Below are positions 48,182 to 61,271 of a stretch of DNA of 64,000 nucleotides, piece by piece. Both the position numbers and the translations under genes were made by a program. Origin of the DNA: Ascidia mentula (lineage: Eukaryota; Chordata; Ascidiacea; Phlebobranchia; Ascidiidae); the NCBI GenBank assembly GCA_947561715.1, contig OX387205.1:5089001-5153000 (forward strand), in the 5' to 3' direction. Positions within the stretch are counted from its first letter, which is position 1, and each line of letters starts with the position of its first letter. The notes beneath the pieces are model-generated. The model searched no databases. It saw only the letters and a list, made by a program, of their open reading frames with translations, and had not been told where the DNA came from.

Positions 48182-48794
48182 TGTATCATAAATGTTGTTT
48201 TGTATCTATATATTTGCATTTAATACACTTTGCCATACTTTTTATTATGTTTTTCCATAAATCATTGTAATTTTTTTTGGCTTTTTTTGATAAATTGTAT
48301 AATGCTGAAACTATCATTGCCGTACATATTTATTGCAAAAATAACTCACTTTAAAGAGACAAACTTTATTCTTTCCAGCAAAAGAGCTTTTATTCTTACA
48401 AAGCCAGTATTTGTCAGTCTCAAAACAGGGAGGTTTTCCCTGCCAAAGAATATGATGGGAACTAAGCTTGGGTCCAGCAATTCCAGTTAACCCACTGCTC
48501 AGCTATATGTACAATTGTGGACTTGGCTGCCGACGCTCAACGCGCTTTTTTAAATTTAGGCGTCGGACATATGGCCATATAGATGCGTTCACTCTACTAC
48601 GTGACAGAGACAATACGTGATGTAAGTTTAAACAAACGAAAAGCCAATGCACCCGGCTCCCGCAGAAAAAAAAAACCCATTTTGGTCACGATCACGCTAT
48701 TAATTTATTTAATTGAAATTTTATTACGCGCTGGCAGATTTGATTTCTCAGCAAATGTTTTTGTAGCGTTGTCTTTGAAAAACGAAAAGAACCT
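48182..48794. other. Gap between sulfatase and CAP gene 3' ends
   Basis: The genes converge here. The stretch is AT-rich 3' UTR and spacer. A frame at 48230-48490 is hydrophobic and low in complexity and looks like chance. Confidence 0.4.
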
Positions 48795-51700
48795 CTATGG
48801 GTGATTTTCGGAGCATGTTAGTTCTTCAGCAACGAGCCACTGTACAAACACAAGTCCAACTTGCAGAGAAATCAGCGTAAAAACGTTCACTCGTAGGTTG
48901 GTTGCAGATGATTGAACTAAAAACATAAACCAAGGTGGTACCAATCGATTTTGGGGGACAAACGTGCACTTAAATTACCTTCACCCGTTGTTACAAGAGA
49001 TGCAGCTGAAACGAATTATAAAGATAAATAATATAACTCACATGAAACAAATTGGTAATTCGAATATATTTGTATACGCTATAGGCTCTTATACTTTCAA
49101 ACTAACCTGTAGTTTCGGTGTATGTGGAATCTGAAAATTAACGTAGAGATTGGTGAAATTTAAACATGCAAGAAATACTGAATACTTTTGTACAGTAGTG
49201 TATTATAGGGTTAAGTAAAGGAAGCACAAAAAATTTTTTTACAGCGCCATCTGTGGCTGACTGTATGCTGTAATTTGAAGAAATTAAATCAAACACAGTA
49301 GATACAAACAGCACAGCCCCAAACCGCTACTGGTTTTGTATTTTTCATGTTCGGTATGTATTAACGGTATTTAGTTTGTATCTAAATATCCATTAGATAC
49401 AGCTTTTTAAGGGAGATCTTAATTTTGTAGAAAAAGTTAGATTACCTCTGTAACGTGATATAGGCTGCAATGCAGATGTGTATTTTTCGGTAAAGTGTGC
49501 ACAAGTATTACATAAATTTTTGTCACAATTTGTTGAGGCTGTGAGATCGTTGCTGCTTTTTTAAAAATAAGGAACCGCTACTATAAAGTATTCATACTTT
49601 CTTGAGAATCTGTTGTGTTTCCAAATGCTTCTTCCCCTGTAATAGAGTTTATATATTTGTGTTTTAATGCAAAAAAAAATATGGTATAATTTTGTCCAAA
49701 TACTTGACCACTAGATGTTGCACACAAGTAACAATCAACATGGAAAATACTACTACACCGGGCCACAAAGTTTTTCCAAACCTTGATGCACATATAAGTA
49801 CATGTAAAACAGAAATCTGTGCGAATTTTAATGATTAGGCATGAACAGGACCACCGCCTGTTATTTTGTTTATAAAATTGAGTTGAAATACTACACGAAA
49901 TCGTAGCGTTAATATTCGCACAGATTTCTATGTTACATAGGCTTATATGTGAATCAAGTTTAGAAAAAAATTTGTGAATCGGTGTAAAAGTACCTTCCAA
50001 TCAACATCGACTATTTTGTGTAATTGCATTTCATGAGTTTGTTTAAAGGATAAGCAGTTTGGGTAGATCCCAATATTTCAACATTGAAGTCAGTTTGTTT
50101 TAGGGATGCACGTTTTTTTCATATTAAATGGAAATTTAACTTACTTTCACCGCATAAGTTTCTTCTGCACTTCACTCCCAAGACACACTCCGAACACGCC
50201 CGCCCTCTAGTGTACGGGTTTGCCGCTTGCGGAAACAACATGAAAACAAGCCATTGCGAACAAACAAAATAAAGCAAATTAACCACATTGAACATTTTCG
50301 AATGAGCAACGTTTTTAGAGTAAGATATATGTTTTCAGAGCAAAAACAGGTCTTATTACTGAACACAATGGGCTTTACCTGGATACAAACCCGGACTGTA
50401 ATCGCAGAAAACAGAAGTATAAAGTGATATATTGTCTGTACATATCGTGATCCCACAGCCAACTTTGGTTGTGTTGTCGTGGACGATCTTCCAAACAACA
50501 AATTATATTTAATTTCACTATTATAAATTTATTTTACCCTCAATTCTCAGGCAACTAAAAATGCAACTTATAAAACTTTGAATAAGACAAACTGGGGGTT
50601 CCAATAAGCGAGATTAATATTTATGTCAAAAAATAAAGATAATACACTGGCGCTGATCGTCCTTTACTCTTTTTGGAGCCTAAGGAATATAATATTATAA
50701 AGCCAAGCGACTTTTTTTAAACGGATATGGTCCACAAAATCCTAATATTCGAGATTTCGTATGATGATCACATTGATTGATCTTTGCTAAATAGTGGTAA
50801 ACCTTATGCAGCCACACCAGCTACACCAGCCACACCTGTGTGTAAGGGTCGCAATAGTGATTTCCGCGACATTTATTTCTTTTGTGAACGTAGTAAGCTC
50901 CTTTTCCATACCAATGAGACATCGCTTTGTACATAACTGACGACCTTGTGAGGAGGGAGGATGTTACGTAATAATTTTCACCAATGTTTTCTGTCACATT
51001 GTCCACATCATCTTCGAACTAAAAACAAAATATTTCGCTATTAGTTTCGAGATGAGATTGAGATGCTGAGGGCCCGTTGTTTTCAATCAGTTCTTCTGAT
51101 CAGGCCCAACTTGTTTCTTTAAATATATCTGGCTCTTGCAGTTGTGTTTAGTAATCCTTTTAAATTTAAAATAAAGTGCCGTGATTACAACAGACAGGTT
51201 AACAAACTTGTTAAATATGTCTTAAACTTTGCCCCACTTTCACAACAATTGTTGCAATGATTCCCAAACTATATTTTAGCGGTCTGTATACCACATTATT
51301 TTGTTGTAACGTTTGTCGTACCCCTTTGATAGTTTTTGTATAACAAATTACGAAATTTTCGCAGATTCATTTAGAAAACAAATAAACTATCACTCCTTGC
51401 CGCAAATATTGAATCTCCAGGTGAATATTTCTACTCGGATAGAATTATGTTAAAGAAGTATCAGGGGATGGGCTCCATCGATGTAATAGAAGCAAATAAA
51501 TGAAGTCAAAGTCGATACTACAATGAGAAGGACACGGTTTATTGCAAAAAAGGAAAAACGCAACTTCGTACCCATTGGAAACTAACCCCGTACCCCATAA
51601 TGGTACAAGTACAACCACCTCTGCAGTAGAGGCTGATAATAAGGACGTGTTAAACAGTTCTTTTCTGTTTGGAAACATTGTAAGCTGGTTAAACGCCGAA

Positions 51701-52176
51701 GGCCTACATTTTGCAAGAACCAAATTGGGTTCTACAGTCTGTTAGCGAATATAAAACTAGTTGTCTTCGTCTGTCCAGTTAATCTATCAAAACTCATTCC
51801 TACCAACATTCTTCCAGTGGCTTCGGATAGTGGACAAGTCTCTGACCTCCAGAGTGCGGTCTTCTCCAGGTCATCACCCCATTCCATGAACTGCATTTTT
51901 GCTGCCTGTGGGACAACTATTCTCCGAAAGGAATTGTGGGTATTTATAACGAACTTCTTTGCCTTTCCATTGAGTCTCAGCCGCCTCACGGGCCTGGAAA
52001 TGAAAGGTTAGAAAGACTACAGCACCAATCACATTTCTTAGCGCAACAAACATACGACATGTTCACACTTTCCTGCCTAAGGACTTTCTGCTTTAAATTT
52101 ACCTTCCATAGTAGTATGCAGATGTGAAACTTGCCGTAAGTAAGAGAAATCCGACCACTTGACATGTAAATATCAT
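48795..52176 (-). CDS. CAP-superfamily secreted protein (CRISP/GLIPR-like)
   Basis: Exons on the - strand: 52176-52103 (signal peptide, [14 protein letters not shown]), 51993-51804, 51018-50836, 50487-50379 and 50225-50145. Then come smaller uncertain exons (possibly 49998-49982 and pieces near 49590-49790, 49110-49130 and 49000) and a last one ending at 48795. CAP motifs: NTHNSFRR (His kept), [11 protein letters not shown] (Glu kept), [24 protein letters not shown] and the Cys-rich [16 protein letters not shown]. The second metal-site His of the usual HYTQ is Pro here (CDPYTQ), and the Glu after WY is missing. The end holds a hydrophobic run ([17 protein letters not shown]) that could be a membrane or GPI anchor. 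CAP proteins bind sterols or act as secreted signals; the role here is unknown. The start was chosen for its signal peptide. Confidence 0.8.
49766..49985. mobile_element. Foldback MITE in the CAP gene 3' half
   Basis: The arms CACATATAAGTACATGT...CAGAAATCTGTGCGAAT and their inverse (ATTCGCACAGATTTCT...CTTATATGTG) lie about 100 bp apart. It probably sits in an intron. Its presence makes the small CAP exons nearby hard to place. Confidence 0.6.
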
Positions 52177-53628
52177 TGTAAACACTTTAAACTAACAATT
52201 TTGCGGTTAAAAAAATTGCTGTCCACTGACAAACAACAATTTCATGACCAAGTTTCCGTTTGGAAACGAATGATTCGAAGCTGAACAGGATATTTGTCAT
52301 GGTCGGCCAGATGTTAGCATTTGCGGATGTGATTTTGACAATACAAAATTTGTTGGTATTGACAACCGAACCACATGCAATACTTTTAACCTTTGTGTTT
52401 TTTGCATGGATTTATGATCATAATTAATTTGAAACAATTGGTGGAGTAATACCGATTACGCTTAACAACTAGCAAGCGCATGAATCAGAAAACGAAATAT
52501 GTTTTTTCAATAATATTACCGTGACGTCAGTATTGCATTTGTGCACAAAAAGAGTCTATACGGTCAAGGATGATCAATTTTCGTTCTATGTGATCTATTG
52601 CTTAGGGAACATGTCCACAAGTGTCAACATTACATCCAAACGCTTTTTGCTTCATTTATTTAAAAACAATTAAATGACATATTTATTACTTATAAATACC
52701 ATGTGACTCGTCTTTTAAATATATAGCCTACCAGTTTTTAGTTTGGGAAGAACTTTCCTCCTAAAATTGCCTGGCAGCAATAGAGCACTATACTAGTTTT
52801 AGGTTGGAAAAGAACAGTTAGAATCAATTGTTTTCAATAAAATTTATTTACAAAACACGATTGCGAAACTGTCACATAAAAAACGCTGAAGAAAATCGTA
52901 AAAGCGCTAGAAGCAACAGCTGATTAGTCAAGAAAGTAATAAATAAAAAAAGACAAATTTGTGGTTAATTGGCAAATGCACACAAACTAAAAAATGTCCA
53001 CAGGATAATGGACGCTTGGAAAAGTTTTATCGTTCGGAAAATTCGTTTTAAATCTCACTACGTATTTGCAAACGAGGAAACGAGAAAAAACCGTTTGGTC
53101 ACAAAACTTTAAAGAACATGGAACAATTTCAATGTTTTGTAGGAAGCAGCATGCTGGGAATTTGTGCAAGTTTTGACAAAATTCATGAACAAATTGGGCT
53201 TAGCGACTACAAGACATGGTAAAACAGCCGGAAAACCACTACGTATGTTAATTTTAACACTAACCACCATTATTCTTGTTGATTTATAGAAAAATTATCG
53301 TTTTGTGTAAGAATTTGCACCATTTGAGGGTAAATTATAAGATATTAAACTAATGTGAAAAAAAACGTTTATAAGAGGCAGCTCTGAAAACGGATTGTGA
53401 GATTTGAAGTAAGTGGACAGATTTCACAGTAGTGCAAATTATTACGTTACATTTTGCCAAACGCAGTGGAAAAGTGAGGGTGTATGTAGCTAGCGTGACT
53501 GTGTGTAACGTAGATGTCGCAACTCCGAGCTAAATAACCGCTTGTTGCAAACATCTTAGTTCTCTTAAGTGCGCAGCCCAAGGCCCTGCGGCATTCGCAT
53601 AACACTGGCGATGTGAAGCTTTGCGGAA
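52177..53628. other. Intergenic region between CAP gene and Wnt9
   Basis: About 1.45 kb with the CAP gene promoter side and the Wnt9 3' UTR. No further gene seen. Confidence 0.4.
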
Positions 53629-56600
53629 TCACTTGCATGTGTGGATTTCCTTTCGTTCTGTGCAAACTTTGCATTGTACAAAGCAGCACCACTGAACCTC
53701 ACAGTTACACGAGCGTCGTATGATTCGCACATGTGTGGTGTAACCGCGCCCGCAACATAGACGATCGCAGTTTTTACGTTTGAAGCAAATTCGCCCCTTC
53801 GTTCCTGGCGAATGCTTCGTCTTGGAGCAGTATTCGGGTGAGTTAGCGACATAAACCATCTCTTTATGCTTGGGGCCGCCCAAAGGACCTTTCCGTCGGT
53901 TAGGTGAGTCTTCGTGTTTTTCGGGGACGTGGTTGGGTCTGTTGTTGGGTCTCTGGTTGCGGCGCACCTGTTCGCGCTTAAGCTTTGTGGAAAAAGCGAG
54001 TCTTTTGCTTTGGGTTCTTCCTCTGCGTATCAGATTCGAGATTCCGTTTGCGTTGTTTACTCCTCCGACCTGCAGAAGAAAAATGAGTTGGTAACTGAGA
54101 GCACTTAAGTGTTTGATTGCATTGTATACAAAGGCTAAAAATAGCACACAATAAAAACGTTTTCCACCTTAATGTAAGTTGTAGATTTAAAAAACGTAGC
54201 AATTTAAGTAATTACTGATAGCATTTTTTTAACAGTTTGTTTCATAAAAATCGATGGAAAATATTTTAAAGAAGATGCTTGTTTACAAATTAATGCTTTT
54301 AACATGAGAGGTTTAGTTGGTACAGTTGTTGGCAAAACTATTCCATATTCAGTTCGAAACAAAGCAAAACACTTTCCACATATTTGGGTAATGAACATGG
54401 CATATGACGTTTCACAGCAGGAAATTACAAATTTTAATAAGAAGCCAACTGAGACTTCTCATATGATAAAACACGCCGAAATAAACCGGGCGTGTGAAAC
54501 ATCTAGAGGTTAAATGTCATCGTGTTCACGCATGTGGAATCGGTAGAAGAGTAAAGAGTAATCGATTATGTGAATCATCGCTCGATTTGCTTGCTCAAAT
54601 GTTACACTTTTAAGCTTTTACGTGATGGCGTCATCGTCTGGGACCCTAACCTAACTACGTCATTTTTTCCACCGAGCTCCACCAGCTGTGTCTGTATATT
54701 GATATTTACCCTCTTACTTGGAACTTCTGTATTTGAAGAAGGAAGTTATGGCCCATAATAAAAGCCACTTAAAAGAGCTGAACGTAAACGTTTTTCTTAA
54801 ATCTCTATTTTTAATGTTTGCAAAATAATTTTTTTTACGATTTAGTAGTTGCGATTTTTTTACCTTCACTGCTTTGTCGTAAGCTCTTTTGACTTTCTTG
54901 CCAACGACTTCAAACGGAACCATTTTTCTCCAGCAAGTTTTAGTTTGGCAAGATCCGGAAACGCCATGACATTTGCAAGACTGCCCAACGTTGGATTTGA
55001 CAATCTGAAAAAAACATTTTACTGTTAAATGCTATGAAGTCGTGTAAACTGTAAACTCGATTCGAATTAAACAAGTTGGCCAAATATTGACCGTTTTGTG
55101 ACCAAAAGTCGTCAACTGTATTTAGTCTCTAAAACTGAGCCTCCGATAATTCTTTTTTTTTTGTTTCTTAGTTTGAGTCAAACACAATATATAGGCTACC
55201 AATAAAGGTTGCGGACCTAGTAACCATACACCAATAAATATTACCAAAAAGCGAGCAACGTTGTTTTACGGGGCCTCGTGGTATTGTACTAACAAGGATT
55301 TAAACATAGTCACTGGTCAGGATCGAACTTTTAACCTTTCGCGTGTCAGACAAGGACCTCTGTTGTTTCAAGGTCAAATTCGTGAGACCCAGTGGAAGAA
55401 ACGCATGGTTGGTTAAAAGGTGCATCCATGTGTCAGGATCGACACCAGTTAAGAATGTGTTTGAGTCAGACAAAAGCTTGTCGTAATTTTGCCTGTCTGT
55501 TTCCGCCATTTGTTACAGACGTTTGCAGAATGACGAAATGCTGGTGTTAAAACCAGAGGTAAAATATATCGACAAAAATTAAGCTTGGCTTTTTGTAATG
55601 TGACTGTAACACAAAACTTTATGGGACTCGAAACATTTTCACTCAAACTAAAAACTCTGTTTGACTCCGTGTGAAAATGATTTAATGCTTATTTACTCCG
55701 TCTATCGGTCGCGTGTCACGGATCTCTCGACTCTGAATAAACAAATCGCTTTTTTCTGGTTTTATGGAGGCCTGTCCACTGTAAGTATGGATTAGGCGTC
55801 TGTCCACTTGTACCAGTCGATCCCTTGGAAGTTATCTTACCGCCCAGTTTCTCAAGGACGGGGTTTGAGAGGTTATAAACGCCCCATAGGGACTGTATGC
55901 CGAGCACTGTATGTTTAAGTGTGAATAATATTGGTGTAATAACTACGATAATGTAACTTACCCTTATTCCTACGTCACTGTTGTGTTGATCGACTCTGGC
56001 ACGAATATCTTTGTGTTGGTTTCGTGAGCGAAGAAATTTTCGGACGAATCTCGCAGCGTATCGCACGTTATCGCCACACCTAAATGCGAGCACAACATTC
56101 ATATTTACATTTTAAACGATTTATCCTGTGTTGTTGACATTGCTAAATGACAGAGCAACTATAAATATATCGTGTGAAGAGATCCACATTTCTGGGCTAT
56201 GACTTATTATTCTTCGTGAAGTTTTACCAGTCAACTGAAAACTAAAACTATTTTTAGTGTTTAATGAAATTTCATAAATATTATCTTGTCTGCAAAAATA
56301 ACTCAAAATTTTGTTCAAATTGCATTTTGCTGGCCCACAAACGCGTTTAAATGATTTGCTATATTTTGCGATGATATCAATACATCCATGTAGTTCTTAC
56401 CCGCCCCACATCCACGCATGACCCTTCGAATGTCCGGGATAATGTTCTTCGCATGAACACCTGGTAAGGTAACCACTAGCACAAGCTCTTGCAACAGCGT
56501 GTGCGAGACCGGCCGACGATATGGAATATAGAAATGCGGTTTCCTTGGTGCCTGCGTAAAAAAGAAAATACCCATGTTTATTTATTTATTTCTATTAAAT

Positions 56601-59319
56601 TATTGCTAAAGTCACAAAATTTCCAGCTCATGAGGAAAAACATTCAAAGCAGTTAAAAACAAACCCAACTAGGCCGCGTATTATAGCTTTGCCGGTAAAT
56701 TACAGTGAGGACAAATTGGATAAAGTCTATTGTTCATAGTCGCCCGGTCCTTAATTGTCCGGCGACAGTCTTTCCTTTGCCCTTACAACTTTTCAATGCG
56801 GCCTTGTTTGACAACTTAAATCCTTCCTATTGAGCCGGACATCACATGGAACTCGTCAACTAAGACCTAATTCGGCCGAGTTCGAACGAGTGCTTTCGAT
56901 ATAACAAATAACGTTTGATGTTCTGTGCCTGGATATTATGATACCATTATTTCCCGGTATGGGCATAAGCTTGTATTTTAAAATTCAAAAAAACACTGAA
57001 ATAGATTTTGGTCTCAGGGTTTTACCTTCCACGAATGTTTTAAAAAAAAAGAGTGAACAAAAGAGGCGTTGCAAGTCTCTCCTTGCAAGAAACAACAACT
57101 ACACCTTTTGTTGGAAGAAACCACAGTAGAAGCATTTTATGTGTAAGCTGACAAGCAGTTTTGCTGCGCTGCTGTTTATTTGTAAATACTTGTGTTGCGG
57201 GTTGGAGTGGGGGGTCTTGAAGCATCTCGCAGACCACACGCATTTGTTATGTGTGAAATGTTGGACCCAAGGGTTTTCTAACGTATTTTGTGCATACGAT
57301 TGCTATGATGCTGTTTTAAAGCAGATTTCTGTTCAGTGAAACAGTAAAAATAATTTTACCTTATGTCAGAAAATGGTTAAAAGGCGAGATGAACAAACAT
57401 ATAATTACCGGATTTTGGTTTAAAGCCAAATACGTGCTAATGACATGGCGAGCAAGATGCCATTCTCTTTCACCTTTATCACACACTCGGCGCCTGTCTT
57501 TGGCATTTGACATAAGCAATACAAACTGCAAGTGTTTCTCTTTTAATCAAGTTGCCGCCGAATTGCGCAAATGTTGGTCTGATGTTCCAACAATTGGTCT
57601 TTGCCGTTGGGAAGCGACAAACTCCTCCAGCCAACATATTCCGCTTTGCGGGCTATTAGTACGTTTAAATTGTCGGTAATCGGAAGGAAGGTTTAAATAT
57701 CAATCAAGGTCCTTGAAATAGATTAGTCCAGGGCGGACAGCTGCTCTGTGGCAATTGAAAGGGGCGAGAGCGCTCAAAACAATGTTGGTTCTGAACTTGT
57801 AGTTCGTATTGTGTTGTACATAGCTAAGCAGGACTGACAAGACACAATTGTTTACACGTTTACAACTCTTACCCCTTTCAGATGAAAAATGAGTAGTTTA
57901 AACTTTACTAAATTATGCATTCCGCAGAAACTGATGATGCCCTTTACAGGGTGAAATATATTTTTTTGATTTTAAACATCTAAAGAGCTGTTTGCCAGAT
58001 TGATTTTTTTCAGTTGATACTCAGAAACTTACCCCTTTCAAGCATTTTAATCCTAGATGTCCCGAGGGAGCAATTCCACCTCTCATAACGGAACTGGTAT
58101 TGGCACTCGGCCGCCGCAATGTGGGTGGCCTCGCTGAGGACTTGGGGCATACCGGGGTCCCTTCGGCACTTCTTTAACTGACTCGCAGTTAACCTGAAGT
58201 TGTTGCACATTTTTCGAGCCGCACGCCGATCTATGTCATCAGGCTCCACCAACGGAGTCATATTCCCAACTCTGGCTTGGATGAACCTCTTGTATGAGGA
58301 GAAATCCTCTTCTCCGAGGCCGAGGAAAGGTTCGGCATATTGGATGATTGCATCCGTCGCGTTGCCGGCGGTTAAATTGCCTAAATTCAAAGAGTGTATA
58401 TTTTCTTCTTCGTTGTAATGCGAAATGCGTGAGGGGATCTGAGAATGAGCAAAGGATGAAGATACGATGCTGAGATGGAGCTTATTCACATCCCTCTTCT
58501 TCCCACTCTCCCGTTCGCTCCTCACTAACTCCTGATTCCCGCTATCTTCCTCCTGGTTGATGTCTCTCATTAGTTTCTGGATACGCCTTAACATCGTGGT
58601 GTTCCCGAGCGTCTGGGGGGCCTGTGGGGTCCTTGGCCTCCTGCCAATGGCCGCATATGTGTCACGTGGTTCGTGAGTACGTGATGGGTCAGGGGAGGAA
58701 GAATGTTTTGAGGTTTGTGACCAAGAGCTGGGAGGAATACGTATGTGCGGGGGACCCGTATTTGAATTTTCCGAAGTGCGATCGAGGTTGTAGGGTCGTC
58801 TCCTATTGCCTGGTGAAACCTGCACACGTTTTTATATGTTGCTGTATCAGGGCTTGACGACAAGAAATTAAACAGACAAACTTAACGCAATGGTGAAAAT
58901 TAGAACGCACAAACTGTGAAGTTATATTTAAAATTATTTTAAATTTAGAAGTTAACAACATATTTTACTTCTAAATATACTGCAGGATTTACCTTGGATT
59001 GATGGGAAGAATAATCGGGACCGTCTATTTCAGAATTTGTTGAAGATGAACCTAAAAAGTTAACATGATTAAATTTATTTTTTAAAACTAAATAATAAAC
59101 ACGGACTTTCGAAAATTGTGGGCATTTGTTTTAAAATTACATTGATAATTACCCTTTGTATTTTCGCTGTGGTCATTCGGCAACGGACGTAGGTCAACGG
59201 GCTTGTAGTCACGTGATGGCTCTGGCATTTCTTCGTCTGTTGTGTCCAAATTAACTGAGGCAGCTAATGAAGAGGTTTGAATATCCCATAATTCACTAAG
59301 TTGACTCTTCCCAGTGAGA
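53629..59319 (-). CDS. Wnt9: Wnt9 ligand with long N-terminal extension (first exon not found)
   Basis: Exons on the - strand: 59319-59153, 59051-58993, 58819-58033, 56551-56401, 56079-55962, 55004-54864 and 54069-53629; all phases join. The signal-peptide exon is not found. Wnt core: [51 protein letters not shown]...[27 protein letters not shown] (with the Ser that Porcupine acylates) and the Cys-rich end CCGRG...[11 protein letters not shown]. Several stretches match vertebrate WNT9 closely (KDLRARVD, KNCESICCGRG, EEVYTCK). About 280 residues, Ser/Pro-rich and charged, precede the first core Cys, far more than in vertebrate Wnt9. Basic sites GKKRD and RAARK lie within this part. The C-terminal exon also has an Arg/Asn/Pro-rich insert ([16 protein letters not shown]). 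The protein is secreted and signals through Frizzled receptors. Confidence 0.9.
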
Positions 59320-61142
59320 CTGTAAAAGAGAGATTATAAAAGATTAAACTATTGAAAGTCATTGGGCATTTTATGAGCTTGAAGATATTTACTGGAAAAT
59401 AGTTTTGAAATGTGGAATTTCGTCCATCTGATACGCGATACTCACACATGACAATCTTTTGCCTGTGTTTTTCATATTTTGCAATAATACTAACATAACA
59501 TTGACGCCAATGTAAACAGCTCCAAGAGAATTTGGATGAAATAATTAAGGATGTCAACCCAATATCATCGCAATTAGATCGAAACTTTGCACAAAACTCA
59601 ACTATGCCTTTCAAGGGTATTGGCTGGAGACAGTTATATTTGCAACACTAACAAGGAAAAATCGCTACGTGTCGGTGTTTCCGCAGCAAGTCGTCATTCC
59701 AGGCGCTTATCAGACGGTCGACGTCGGTGGAAGAATTGTCACTGATACGACAGCAACAAAATGGCGAGGCCCCGTACCTGTTCCCACGACAGTAGCTGTT
59801 GTAGGGCAAACAACAACGACTCGCATTGCATCGAGTGCAATGGGAATTAGGCGCCCGGCAAGGAGGGCGGGTAACAGTGGCGAAAAACACTTTCTTGCAG
59901 AGATAACCGCAAATCAGGATTTTTGGATTGCCTTCAAAGGCTGCTGGTATGGGTTTGATTGCTTTCGCTTGCAAGTGTTACTTTGATCGTGTTGCCAGCC
60001 TCGGTTCTACAATGTTTGTACGTGCAACATTGAGTCACTTTGAGCGCACATAGTTGTTTCACTACATTTTATGGGAAACGGAAAATCTTGGCCCTTATTT
60101 TACAACAGCTCGAAAACAGTCAAGAAGCAAACCCTGACTTACAGGCTCTAAAAATAGATATGTTTGTGGCATGTTGAGTTACTGATGATTAACTTGTATC
60201 CAAAACATCAATGATGAATCCGAAGTTTGATCATGACTTCCAGCCATGTTTATTTTCTCCACATATGAATCAGTTGTTGTGTTACTCATTAAACCAAAGA
60301 TCCACAATGGAGAATTCCGACCGTTAAAAACCCACACACAAATCTTCTGCCGTTTATCGCCAAAGTGAAATATTTCTACCTCTTCGACCTTGTTTCACTG
60401 CGCACGATTTTCCGAACCGGTAGAGCGGCAAGTATTGCGACAGAGCGACTGCGCGTAATTAATATCGGCAGAAACGAGAGAAAGTGGCCGACACAAGGTA
60501 ATGGTTTGAGCAAGGAAGACTATATCAAATTTCTCAGTGAACTATTTAAGAGCTTTATTTAACGTGTTGGGGCTAAAATACTGTTGTGTAGCCGGTTTAA
60601 ATCAAATATATACCAAGGCACGTCTGAGGAAAAATATATCATTTCTTTGTAGAAAAAAATATTATTTCTTTTAACAGATGGATTTATCAATTAGTTTTCG
60701 TTTGCATTTTACAGTAAACGGAGGCGTGCTCGTTTAATGTGATTAAATTTTCCTTAATAAAATCGCAAAAATCTTGACAAGGCGATAGTGACAGCTGACG
60801 TTATTACAACGTCCCATCATCATCCAGTGCGCCCTAAGACTTGATAAATCCAAACTCGCGTCACACGAATGGAATTCGCGACGGGACGAATAATAGAAAG
60901 GATTTGGGTTTGTACGCAGTGCCCAGGTAATGGCTCCCAGCAAAGCCCCTTGACTTGGCCCGAGTCGTCCGCAAGCTAATGGCTCGGCTCGACCGTAAAC
61001 ACAGCTACCGCCACAAATGCAATACGCCACATAACTTAGTGGGGACTGTTTCTGGCATCCACGACGATTTTGGGGCGCCCCGGCCGCCGCAAATTGTCTC
61101 TGTTTGGTGGAAACTGATAACAGCCCCAAAACACCACTACCG
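59320..61142. other. Region between Wnt9 and the divergent candidate exon
   Basis: The missing Wnt9 first exon should be here. A 108-codon Cys-rich frame on the - strand (59974-59648) overlaps a 105-codon frame on the + strand (59669-59986); neither has a family match and neither gives a signal peptide. The stretch is more GC-rich than its surroundings. No gene is assigned. Confidence 0.35.
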
Positions 61143-61271
61143 ATGGCCTTTGGTTTTTCTTTTATCCTTTGTTTAATCGTTGGACCTTTTCAAGCGACTG
61201 TATGTGCATTCAAATGGAAAGCCACAGGTTTTCCGTGGGCTGGTAAAAGTCCATGTAAGGCTGTGAAAGAG
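61143..61271 (+). CDS. Candidate first coding exon of a secreted protein, possibly a Wnt
   Basis: An ATG opens a 43-codon exon that starts with a clear signal peptide (FGFSFILCLIVGPF), continues FKWKATGFPW...SPCKAVKE, and ends in phase 0 at a good donor (GAG/GTAAGT). A Trp-rich start followed by a lone Cys just before the first intron is common in Wnt first exons. The position, divergent from Wnt9, recalls the close Wnt9-Wnt3 linkage of vertebrates. No downstream exon with the Wnt core was found in the window, so this is only a candidate. Confidence 0.35.

Noticed and set aside
48230-48490. 86-codon hydrophobic frame after the sulfatase
   Set aside because: Low-complexity T-rich 3' UTR. No homology or splice context.
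53870-54108. Open frames on the + strand over the Wnt9 last exon
   Set aside because: They are antisense shadows of a strong Wnt coding exon.
55261-55335. tRNA-like B box on the - strand in a Wnt9 intron
   Set aside because: Only GTTCGATCC is present. No A box, acceptor stem or cloverleaf could be drawn.
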